42,304 nucleotides of DNA. Origin: a virus. Positions 13,784-20,682 of the stretch are shown one piece after another (position 1 is the stretch's first letter; each line of letters begins with the position of its first letter). A model generated the notes under the pieces. That model had not been told where the DNA came from. It did no database searches and worked only from the letters and a program-made list of their open reading frames with translations. The stretch covers positions 1-42,304 of IMG/VR virus record IMGVR_UViG_3300028563_000033, one strand, 5' to 3'. Made by a program: the position numbers and the translations under genes.

Positions 13784-14303
13784 CCTCAAACTGAAACCGT
13801 GCCCCAAGGCCTTCGACGACTTCTACCGGTCGAAGTTCTTTACGGGCGACGACCTCGTGGGCAAGAAACCGATTTACACCATCGTGCAGTTCTACCAGAC
13901 CGAGTTGAAGCCCGAAGAAGACGGGGAGGCGCAAACGGTCATCGTGGCGAAGCTGAAGGAAACGCCACTGATGCTCAAAATAAACTACACCAACGCGTGC
14001 TGCTTGAAGGCCATGTTCGGAGCCGAGTTCCGCATGTGCGAGGGCAAGCGCATTGTCATCACCGCAGAGCGTGAACGCGTAGGCAACGAGCAGCTGAACA
14101 CCGTGCGCATCTACGGCAGTCCAGATCTGAAGGAAGACGTTCACGTTGAGATCAAGATGCCGTTTCGCAAGACCCCCGTGAAGCGCACGTTGAAGGCGCC
14201 GAATCAGCAGCAGGGTTCACAGCAACAGCCCGCGACGCAATCCTCACAGAAAGCGCCCACCACACGCAACGACGACCCTGACAACTACGACCGGAGCGCA
14301 TAG
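13776..14303 (+). CDS. Possible ssDNA-binding protein
   Basis: 175 aa from ATG 13776. A beta-rich body of about 125 residues (KPIYTIVQFYQTELKP, then KLKETPLMLKINYTN, KRIVITAERERVG) is followed by a Gln/Pro/Thr-rich flexible linker and an acidic Asp-rich end (NDDPDNYDRSA). A folded DNA-binding body with disordered tail and acidic end is the layout of single-stranded DNA-binding proteins, and the gene follows the RecE-like nuclease where phages place SSB or annealing proteins. No family motif is certain; this is inference. Confidence 0.6.
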   Translation: MSDLKLKPCPKAFDDFYRSKFFTGDDLVGKKPIYTIVQFYQTELKPEEDGEAQTVIVAKLKETPLMLKINYTNACCLKAMFGAEFRMCEGKRIVITAERERVGNEQLNTVRIYGSPDLKEDVHVEIKMPFRKTPVKRTLKAPNQQQGSQQQPATQSSQKAPTTRNDDPDNYDRSA

Positions 14304-14306
14304 CCT

Positions 14307-14570
14307 ATGGAATCACCCAATCCGATTGAACACCCATCATTTCCGCCCACATTGCTCACGTTCGAAAAGTGGCGCGTCTTTGAAGACCTGTCGGTTTGCC
14401 ACGACGGTGAGCTGATACTGGACCGTGAAGGCGAGCCACTCAGGCAGATAGTGGGACGCGGCAAGGTCATCTTCGCCGTGCACCTACGAGACGCAGCGAT
14501 AGCCCTACACAGGGAATCGCAGACCGTTGATACCCGCACTATGGCGCAGTCAGCACCCAGCCCCCTCTGA
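14307..14570 (+). CDS. Hypothetical protein, end of recombination operon
   Basis: 87 aa starting MESPNPIEHPSF. The middle (WRVFEDLSVCHDGELILDRE) is alpha/beta-like but matches nothing recognised. It starts 3 bp after the preceding stop. A rho-independent terminator 15 bp downstream closes the operon. Confidence 0.6.
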   Translation: MESPNPIEHPSFPPTLLTFEKWRVFEDLSVCHDGELILDREGEPLRQIVGRGKVIFAVHLRDAAIALHRESQTVDTRTMAQSAPSPL

Positions 14571-14584
14571 CAGCTGACTGCGCT

Positions 14585-14622
14585 CAACGCCCCGAGGTGA
14601 AACGACTTCGGGGCGTTGTTTT
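14585..14622 (+). terminator. Rho-independent terminator
   Basis: An 11-bp stem CAACGCCCCGA (14585-14595) with TCGGGGCGTTG (14608-14618), 12-nt loop, then TTTTA. It follows the rightward recombination operon. Confidence 0.85.
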
Positions 14623-14662
14623 ATCCGGCCTTGCGAACTATCGACACGTCGAATCAAATAGT

Positions 14663-14692
14663 TTATTGTTTTTCTAAAAAGTGTGCTATAAC
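14663..14692 (+). promoter_or_regulatory. AT-rich extended -10 promoter
   Basis: In an AT-rich island, unlike its surroundings, TGCTATAAC (14684-14692) is an extended -10 (TGnTATAAT-like), with TTATTG at 14663-14668 (18-bp spacer) or TTGTTT at 14666 as a weak -35. It would drive the cluster of small rightward genes from 14774. Confidence 0.6.
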
Positions 14693-14717
14693 TATTGAGT
14701 CAGACAGGGAGACAAAC

Positions 14718-14747
14718 GCCCCGCACCTCGAGAGAGGCCGGGGCTTT
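14718..14747 (+). other. Leader hairpin in small-gene transcript
   Basis: GCCCCG (14718-14723) pairs with CGGGGC (14739-14744), enclosing a second stem CCTC-GAGA-GAGG (14726-14737), followed by TTT. It lies between the promoter at 14692 and the ATG at 14774, so it could attenuate transcription or stabilise the mRNA 5' end; it does not hide the AGGGAG ribosome site. Confidence 0.55.
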
Positions 14748-14773
14748 CGGGGTGTCAGCAAGGGAGAAACACA

Positions 14774-14992
14774 ATGACAAATACAACACACGAGATTGAC
14801 CAAATTGTGTCAGACGTTGCGATCGAATTGCAAGATGGCGACACGCTGGAATTCACTGGCGAAGCGCTCGCGGCCTACCGTGCCCTGTCACCGCTCGACC
14901 TAGAGCATTGTGATCACGTGGACACCGACAGCTGCAGCGGCACGATAGCAGTCCTGGAAAGCGTATTGCGGTCGTTGGGAGATGCAGACTGA
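14774..14992 (+). CDS. Small acidic hypothetical protein
   Basis: 72 aa, strongly acidic (about one residue in five is Asp or Glu), for example QDGDTLEFTG and DHVDTDSCSG. The start follows AGGGAG. Acidic proteins of this size in a separately promoted phage cluster are often inhibitors of host DNA-binding proteins (DNA mimics), but nothing specific is recognised here. Confidence 0.6.
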   Translation: MTNTTHEIDQIVSDVAIELQDGDTLEFTGEALAAYRALSPLDLEHCDHVDTDSCSGTIAVLESVLRSLGDAD

Positions 14993-15087
14993 CGCGGTCA
15001 GCCGATACTGAACCGCCGAACCCACCCATTCCGCTCCCGCTCGCCTCTGAAACAAGGGCGGGCTTGGGGCGTTAGGAGGACCGTGAC

Positions 15088-15330
15088 ATGACCCTATTGA
15101 CGCTCCACTGGATCGCTAGCACCCGCACTACCGCATATGCCACGTATTTTCGCTGGTTTTTCAAGCGCGAGCGAGGGCAGTACTACCGGGTGCGAATTGC
15201 GGACGCGCTAAATAAAACTGACGCGCCCTGGGAGCTCCTAGACCACGCTGGCGTGCCGTCCTCTGATCCGGTGTCACACGTCACCATGAGACACACTCAA
15301 CACACCCTATTTATGAAAGCTGTGCCATGA
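15088..15330 (+). CDS. Small basic hypothetical protein
   Basis: 80 aa, with an aromatic/basic middle (YFRWFFKRERGQYYRVRI). A strong TAGGAGG ribosome site lies 8 nt before the ATG, so high expression is expected. The stop overlaps the next start as ATGA. No family recognised. Confidence 0.6.
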   Translation: MTLLTLHWIASTRTTAYATYFRWFFKRERGQYYRVRIADALNKTDAPWELLDHAGVPSSDPVSHVTMRHTQHTLFMKAVP

Positions 15331-15587
15331 ACACTCACAACAACCAATTCGTGAGCGCTACCGCAATCGAAATCCGAAACAACTGCTGTCTCATCAAGTA
15401 CGGGCTCGACCGGATCATCGAGCGACTAGATCGAGTCGCCAGTACCGATGACTTGGAGCTGTGCCTCGAGGCGACAAACGAGCTCCTGCAGGTCACGGTC
15501 ATGGTCAAGGACAGCGTCGACCTGGCCAGTGGAGCGTCTGCTGTCACCTGCGCGAGCCCGACGTTGCGTCCAGAGGAAGCCCCATGA
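15327..15587 (+). CDS. Small helical hypothetical protein
   Basis: 86 aa. Residues about 10-65 form likely helices (CCLIKYGLDRIIERLDRV, then ELCLEATNELLQVTVMVKDS); the end is Pro/Ala-rich. It is coupled to both neighbours by ATGA overlaps (15327-15330, 15584-15587). Function unknown. Confidence 0.6.
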   Translation: MNTHNNQFVSATAIEIRNNCCLIKYGLDRIIERLDRVASTDDLELCLEATNELLQVTVMVKDSVDLASGASAVTCASPTLRPEEAP

Positions 15588-15751
15588 ACATCCAATACAT
15601 CCAGCCCGAAGCAGACATCACTGAACTGGAACGCAAGGAACGCGGTGCGCGCCTCGAATGTGATCGACTTGAATCTCAAATTTTTGCATCGATAGAGAGA
15701 CTATTGTCGGTACTCGAGCAAAATACAGGTAACCATGCCGATCAAGACTAA
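15584..15751 (+). CDS. Short coiled-coil protein
   Basis: 55 aa starting MNIQYIQPEADITELERK; most of it is one charged helix (ARLECDRLESQIFASIERLL), a likely coiled coil. The start is set by the ATGA overlap; its last 17 bp overlap the next gene. Function unknown. Confidence 0.5.
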   Translation: MNIQYIQPEADITELERKERGARLECDRLESQIFASIERLLSVLEQNTGNHADQD

Positions 15752-15953
15752 GAACCACATCCCCCGGGCCATCAGTGCAGCCCTAGACTGCCCCCCCGGT
15801 CACATCCTACAGATAGACGCCGAGAATATCGTACGCTCATCCCTGGACCGACACTTCACGCGCCGCGCTGCAGCTATCGAGCTCGGGTTCAGCGACGCGA
15901 CATTCAGCGAGCTGCTCAAACGCCACCCGGAACTGCTCAGTGAAGTAGAGTGA
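15735..15953 (+). CDS. Small putative HTH protein
   Basis: 72 aa. The C-terminal half (FTRRAAAIELGFSDATFSEL, then LKRHPELL) reads as a homeodomain-like helix-turn-helix, suggesting a small DNA-binding protein. It is the last rightward gene; its end overlaps the convergent membrane-protein gene by 17 bp. It could regulate late genes, but this is inference from position and motif only. Confidence 0.55.
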   Translation: MPIKTKNHIPRAISAALDCPPGHILQIDAENIVRSSLDRHFTRRAAAIELGFSDATFSELLKRHPELLSEVE

Positions 15954-16359
15954 CGAGCATCGGTCGCAACACGAGTGCGGCCGCTGCCATCATTCCGAGT
16001 AGCACCACGACAGCAGCAATCATGATCCCAGGACCTCGCACCGTGACCATGCCCGCGTGAACGCTGATTGGCCGCGTCACAACTGAGTTAGGCTCTTCAT
16101 CGCTCATGCTGCCCAGCTTGTCCCGTCGCGAGTGAGGTGGGGGCATATCGGATAGCATTGCCGGGCAGTCCGGGTCAGTGTCAGCCTCTTTGTCGCCCGT
16201 CCCATCAATCATGCACGGCAGACGACGGACCTGCTGAGTGAGTGACATGACTTGAGTCGCAAGGTGCAGGTTCGCTTTTTTCAACTCATGAAACGAGTCT
16301 TGCAGGTCAGTGATCGCCCGCAGCATCTTGCCTAAATCCACCATTTCATCTTGCGTCAT
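15937..16359 (-). CDS. Membrane protein, putative holin or lysis accessory
   Basis: 140 aa: an N-terminal coiled-coil part (LRAITDLQDSFHELKKANLH), a disordered Asp/Pro/Ser-rich middle, and one hydrophobic helix near residues 110-130 (GIMIAAVVVLLGMMAAAALVL) close to the C-terminus. It follows the cysteine endopeptidase gene with an ATGA overlap (16356-16359). C-tail-anchored or single-pass proteins in this place are often pinholins or spanin partners; the assignment rests on topology and neighbourhood only. Confidence 0.5.
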   Translation of the reverse strand: MTQDEMVDLGKMLRAITDLQDSFHELKKANLHLATQVMSLTQQVRRLPCMIDGTGDKEADTDPDCPAMLSDMPPPHSRRDKLGSMSDEEPNSVVTRPISVHAGMVTVRGPGIMIAAVVVLLGMMAAAALVLRPMLVTLLH

Positions 16360-16892
16360 GTCAAACCTTTCATCAGCACCGAGCAGTCAATCACGTGTTG
16401 CAGCGGCCGCCCCCAATTCCACGACCACGGACCGCGCTTGCTCGTGATCTCGTTATCGTGAGCTCCACCGCCGGCAAGCTCGACTTGTCTCGTGTCGTCA
16501 GGGTCACTGATGCAAAACGCTACATGATCATTCGGCTTGCCGTCGTTAGCCCAATGCAGCAACGAGCCAGCAGCAGGAGCCGCACCGGACGCCGAGTAAC
16601 GCACGAGGGCGCCCTTGTCGCGCGCAATCTGCAGCACCCAGGCAATTGCCATCCCGCTCTTGTACGGGCACCGCAGCAGCTCGTGATCGATCTGGCAGTG
16701 GCGCCAGACGCCGAGCGCGAACATGCCGCAGTTCGTCGTGATTCGAACGTCCTGCTCAGGATCATCGCCAGGAGCACATACGAGCTCGGCCAACTCATCA
16801 CGACGGTTCGAGAGCGAGCACCCGACGTAATCGCGTACCGTTCCAATGACAAGGCGTTGGTTCTCGCTCCAGATTTCGGTAGATTCGGTCAT
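16356..16892 (-). CDS. CHAP/NlpC-like cysteine endopeptidase (endolysin candidate)
   Basis: 178 aa. TTNCGMFALGVWRHC places a nucleophile-type Cys55 at the start of a helix and NDHVAFCIS supplies His123, with GSLLHW between them; this Cys...His order and spacing is that of the CHAP and NlpC/P60 peptidases that cut peptidoglycan stem peptides. VELAGGGAHDNEI follows as another strand region. There is no signal peptide, so release would need a holin, which fits the membrane-protein gene next to it. It is coupled to the tail spike gene by ATGA. Confidence 0.6.
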   Translation of the reverse strand: MTESTEIWSENQRLVIGTVRDYVGCSLSNRRDELAELVCAPGDDPEQDVRITTNCGMFALGVWRHCQIDHELLRCPYKSGMAIAWVLQIARDKGALVRYSASGAAPAAGSLLHWANDGKPNDHVAFCISDPDDTRQVELAGGGAHDNEITSKRGPWSWNWGRPLQHVIDCSVLMKGLT

Positions 16893-19249
16893 GTGTCGAC
16901 CGTGACTCTTACAGCATGGTTGGTTGAGTTTACGCGCACAATGGCTGTTTTGCCGGCTGCGACGGTAACGCCCGGATCACTTCCTGCGGTTGACACGATA
17001 AGCATTCCTGATGAATTTTCATTGGTCACGGTGAACTGAAGCCCAGGGAGTCCCGGTATTCCCATTACTGTTGCCGCTGTTCCGGAAGCAATTTCAATTG
17101 TTGAGTTGTAACACTCATTGAGTACCAGAAATCGATTGTTGCCACTGAATGCTAAAATCCCGCCCGTTTGCTGAAGGACAACTTTTCCGGAGCCGCTAAT
17201 GGAAATCGGAGTTGTCACCCCGCTCAAATCGCATCCAGGGCCAACCGTAACCGTACCCGCTGAGCAGTTGATGCCTAGCCCGCCGACGAGGACTAAATTT
17301 GTTAGCCTAACGTTGGCGTTCGTCTCTACTAGCAAGCAATACCCAGTCGCGCAGGTCGCAATTTTGCCGCCGTCAATCACAACTGTACCTGTTGCTGCGA
17401 TATGAATTCCATTTCCAGCGACCGTGTTGACGAGATCAACGTCCCGAAATATATTCGGGCCTGCCCCCGAAACGAATGCAAGTAGCGCGGAAGAGTCGTT
17501 TCTGGAACTATGATGTCTCCACTGCGACACGCTACATGACCCAGCTATCGTCATGCCTATTCGGTCGCCGTCGGTGTTGAGTTGCACGAACGAACTGCTC
17601 GTAGCTGCGGCGTCTATGTAGACACCAGTGTCCACGAAGGTATAACTGCAGCACGTGAACGAATTGGCGTCACTGTTCCGATCGACAACCAACCCATACT
17701 GTGAGTTTTTGGTTGACGAAAACCCTAGTGTCTTAGTTCTGTGAGCAGTCCACAGCCATTGCCCGACTGCGCTCCCGATGTCCGAGCATGCGACAAAGCT
17801 CATGTCGTAACATCCGTATGATGAGTCATCGAAGCTCTGTGCCACGTGGCCCCAAACACAATCGGATGTCGCGTTCGCTATTGCCATGGACGCGTAGCAG
17901 TCCATGAACGTGTAGCCCTGCAACCTAGCGTTTCTTACGCGGTTGTTGAACACTAGAGTCGTATCGTTCGACTGACAATAGAGAGCGTTGCTGCCAACGA
18001 AATATGGATTGTTGGGATATTCGAATGTTGAATTCGACAGGGTGCAGTCGCGACAAGCTACGTCGAATCCGACCGAGGCTGTACCGCCGGAATATGGAAT
18101 CTGGTCGTTAGTTAGCCTGTAATTTAGCCCATTTACGGCAACGCGCTCTGACTGCGTGAACTCAAGCAGCTGATTAGAGAATCCGGTTACGTTGGCTCCC
18201 GTAAAGTCGAGCTGTATATCTTTGGGATGAATGCTAGAACATTCGACACTGTCACCAATTGCGTGGGACCAAAAAATAGACCGATTCAGCAACACGGCAA
18301 CATATGTCGGAGTGCCAGCAGTTATCCCTAGAGCAGTGTTTGCGGTACCTGATCCAATCGTAAGCGAAGTTAAGGCCGAGATTAGAAGTTTGTTCGATGA
18401 AGTCCCGCCAATTCCAACCTGTATCAAAGTTGACCACTTTGCTACAATAGCTGCAATGAAAGCGGACAGTGACGCCGTGTTAGTCGTGCCGGACAAAGTG
18501 AGAGTTTGTGCCCCGGCACCGTCAACATTCAACACAAGCGTCAATCCGTTGAGCGTCCCGGCGCCGCCATAGAGAGCGCTCGCAGTTACGTCGGTAGTCC
18601 CTATAGTCGCAACACCTAGGCCGCGAATATCGTAAGAGCATCCGCTAACCTCTGGAGTGCTGCCGACATATTGTTCCACCCAAGCAACGTCGCCGACATG
18701 CGGAGTCAGTGACCATGGGTTCACTATGATCACGTTGTTGTTTGCCGCAAGGCTGGCGGGAGGCGAAGCGAGCGTGCTTCCTGGATTCAGTTCGGCGCAA
18801 CCGTACAGACCAAACCGATAATGCATGTTGAATCGAATATTCGATCCTGGGGATACGCTCAGTTGTTGATTGCTGAATATATTTGGAGTGGAATTTGGAA
18901 TAGCAGATGTGCCGCTTGTGTCGCTTGTATTTGGCGGGCTTTTTAGCTGAATCGCGTTACCTGCCGCAATGGTGATTGATCTACCGGAACTTGCTCCCGA
19001 CAGCAGTGAGGAGGCTAAACCTGGTAAATCGTCCTGTGTGCCGTCAATCGCGACATAGGGCAATTTGAGCCCAGCTGTTGACACAACGCCCGTTGCCGTA
19101 CGGAGGCCTGAGGAAACACGGTCGTCAGAGAGACGAGGGTCGTTTCCGTTAGTTCCTACGCCCGTCGGACCCGGCGGCCCCGGTGGCCCCATTGGACCCC
19201 TGAGACCTCGTATCCCCTGCGACCCGCGCTCGCCTCTTAGATTTGTCAT
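16889..19249 (-). CDS. Tail spike/fibre with collagen-like N-terminus
   Basis: 786 aa. The first 35 residues contain Gly-x-x triplets (GERGSQGIRGLRGPMGPPGP, then PGPTG), a collagen-like trimer stem. The rest is Ser/Thr/Gly/Asn-rich and beta-structured, with repeated turns such as NSTFEYPNNPYF and VTVGPGCDLSGVT, as in right-handed beta-helix spikes that bind or cut host polysaccharide. It lies at the distal end of the tail operon, where receptor-binding proteins are found. DNA here looks more AT-rich than its neighbours, suggesting exchange. No catalytic site can be named. Confidence 0.75.
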   Translation of the reverse strand: MTNLRGERGSQGIRGLRGPMGPPGPPGPTGVGTNGNDPRLSDDRVSSGLRTATGVVSTAGLKLPYVAIDGTQDDLPGLASSLLSGASSGRSITIAAGNAIQLKSPPNTSDTSGTSAIPNSTPNIFSNQQLSVSPGSNIRFNMHYRFGLYGCAELNPGSTLASPPASLAANNNVIIVNPWSLTPHVGDVAWVEQYVGSTPEVSGCSYDIRGLGVATIGTTDVTASALYGGAGTLNGLTLVLNVDGAGAQTLTLSGTTNTASLSAFIAAIVAKWSTLIQVGIGGTSSNKLLISALTSLTIGSGTANTALGITAGTPTYVAVLLNRSIFWSHAIGDSVECSSIHPKDIQLDFTGANVTGFSNQLLEFTQSERVAVNGLNYRLTNDQIPYSGGTASVGFDVACRDCTLSNSTFEYPNNPYFVGSNALYCQSNDTTLVFNNRVRNARLQGYTFMDCYASMAIANATSDCVWGHVAQSFDDSSYGCYDMSFVACSDIGSAVGQWLWTAHRTKTLGFSSTKNSQYGLVVDRNSDANSFTCCSYTFVDTGVYIDAAATSSSFVQLNTDGDRIGMTIAGSCSVSQWRHHSSRNDSSALLAFVSGAGPNIFRDVDLVNTVAGNGIHIAATGTVVIDGGKIATCATGYCLLVETNANVRLTNLVLVGGLGINCSAGTVTVGPGCDLSGVTTPISISGSGKVVLQQTGGILAFSGNNRFLVLNECYNSTIEIASGTAATVMGIPGLPGLQFTVTNENSSGMLIVSTAGSDPGVTVAAGKTAIVRVNSTNHAVRVTVDT

Positions 19250-19291
19250 TGCTGCTCGCCTTCCTAGTTACTGTGGTGGTTGTTTGGTTGC

Positions 19292-20401
19292 TTACTGAAC
19301 GGGTTGAACGAAGTCAGCGTCGAGGTCTGGACTGAAGAGCTGCGCTGATGTGAGCAGGTGATAACTGCAATGTGTTCCAATGCAGACGCCCCAATGGTCC
19401 GGCAGTGCGTCCCAGTGATTCTGCACCAACCAAGTATCGGTCGGCACATTGTATCCAAATAATCCCTCGGCGTGTCCACCGTCAACAGGACCAGTGAGAG
19501 ACATGTTTCCGCAACGGTCGGGAGTCATCATCCCGTCGAGCCAATTCATGCCAGCGATAACTGGACCCGATTGAATTGCAACCTTGATCGCCGCCATGCC
19601 GTTGAGCACTTGGCAGCCCTTGGCAAACCCGTTTTGCACAAGCCATTTGCAGCCGCTCAACGAATCGCTACCGGTATCCTCTTGTGGCCACGAGCCTGGA
19701 ACGTCATCGTTGGCGGTGATCCACTTGTATGCATTGAGCCCGGCAGTGTTGAGCAGCGCCTGAGTTGCAAACGATAGCGTCCGAGGTTTTGCGCAAGCTA
19801 TATCAAGCTGGGTAAAGGCCTCGCACGCTCCCACTCTCCCTTGGTTGCCGGCGAACGGGTTGTTCGACAGCCACCCAACACTCGATACTGCAGTAGTGTC
19901 CACGCCCCTGAATAGGCCAAACGTGGTCACCTTGTGCCGTGGTTTGAGTGACCGTCGAATCTCATCCAGTCGCTGCGGGTTAGGTCCCATCAATGTTGGC
20001 GGGTTACACGTGGGTTGCACAAATGGGTTAGTCGCCGCAGGTGCAGGCGGCGGTCCAGCATCAACGACAACGGTTGCCGTCGGAACTGGAGTCGGTATCG
20101 GTGTTGGTGCAGGGGTTGGTTTGCACGCACTCAGTGCACAGCCGAGCCACATGACCTTTGCGATTGAATTGGTAGCCACGGTGCCTTTGCCTTCTGCTGC
20201 CTTCTGGACGGCGCAACACGGGTCATTGTCAACGGACATTGTCATTGGCGTTCGTTGCTCGACCCAAAAAACAACGAACGTACAGAGCGCAATCACTGCC
20301 GCAACTACTGCCCCGATCACCCGCTTGTCACTCAGCGCGGTCAGTAAGTTTACCATCAAACCGCGTTCAGCGGCCTTGACGTCATCGTCTGAGATGTTCA
20401 C
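19292..20401 (-). CDS. Membrane-anchored papain-like cysteine protease
   Basis: 369 aa from the GTG at 20401 (GTGA overlap with the lipoprotein stop; an upstream frame to 20551 is a shadow). Residues about 29-47 (IGAVVAAVIALCTFVVFWV) form one membrane helix, a Pro/Thr linker spans about 94-125, and the C-terminal domain has the papain triad: Q187 and C193 in NQGRVGACEAF, H310 in DGGHAEGL, N329-W330 in QNHWDALPDHWG. It would act outside the inner membrane. A C1-type peptidase is unusual in a phage tail/lysis cluster; host envelope proteins are plausible substrates. The linker is preceded by a lipobox-like LSAC at residues 90-93. Confidence 0.75.
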   Translation of the reverse strand: MNISDDDVKAAERGLMVNLLTALSDKRVIGAVVAAVIALCTFVVFWVEQRTPMTMSVDNDPCCAVQKAAEGKGTVATNSIAKVMWLGCALSACKPTPAPTPIPTPVPTATVVVDAGPPPAPAATNPFVQPTCNPPTLMGPNPQRLDEIRRSLKPRHKVTTFGLFRGVDTTAVSSVGWLSNNPFAGNQGRVGACEAFTQLDIACAKPRTLSFATQALLNTAGLNAYKWITANDDVPGSWPQEDTGSDSLSGCKWLVQNGFAKGCQVLNGMAAIKVAIQSGPVIAGMNWLDGMMTPDRCGNMSLTGPVDGGHAEGLFGYNVPTDTWLVQNHWDALPDHWGVCIGTHCSYHLLTSAQLFSPDLDADFVQPVQ

Positions 20402-20667
20402 TTGCGCACCTGTACAACTTGCATCGTTGCCTTGGGATAGAGCACTTGCAGTTGCTGCTGCTGCTCCTGAGCCGCAGACTCGGTCGTTGCGCAACCGAGG
20501 ATTACCGCCTGCAACCCGAGAGGCGCCAGGGGCTGCTTGACCTTGATGCAAAACTGGTACACCTGACCCTCAGCGTCCGTTGCAGCGACTTGCTTGATTG
20601 ACGCGCCGCACGCACTCAGCAGAGGGGCAAAGAGCAGCGCAAACAGGGTGACTTTTATACTATTCAT
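20398..20667 (-). CDS. Small phage lipoprotein
   Basis: 89 aa with a lipoprotein signal peptide: MNSIKVTLFALLFAPLLSAC, lipobox LSAC with Cys20. The mature part ends in a Gln-rich helix (ESAAQEQQQQLQVLYP). It directly precedes the membrane-anchored protease and overlaps it by GTGA. An outer-membrane spanin (Rz1-like) role is possible from size and location, but the Pro-rich content usual for Rz1 is missing. Confidence 0.7.
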   Translation of the reverse strand: MNSIKVTLFALLFAPLLSACGASIKQVAATDAEGQVYQFCIKVKQPLAPLGLQAVILGCATTESAAQEQQQQLQVLYPKATMQVVQVRK

Positions 20668-20682
20668 GCTTCTATCTTCCTT

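Noticed and set aside
19845-20540. 231-codon rightward frame opposite the protease gene
   Set aside because: Antisense shadow: its Gly/Val-rich part is the reverse of the Pro/Thr linker of the protease.
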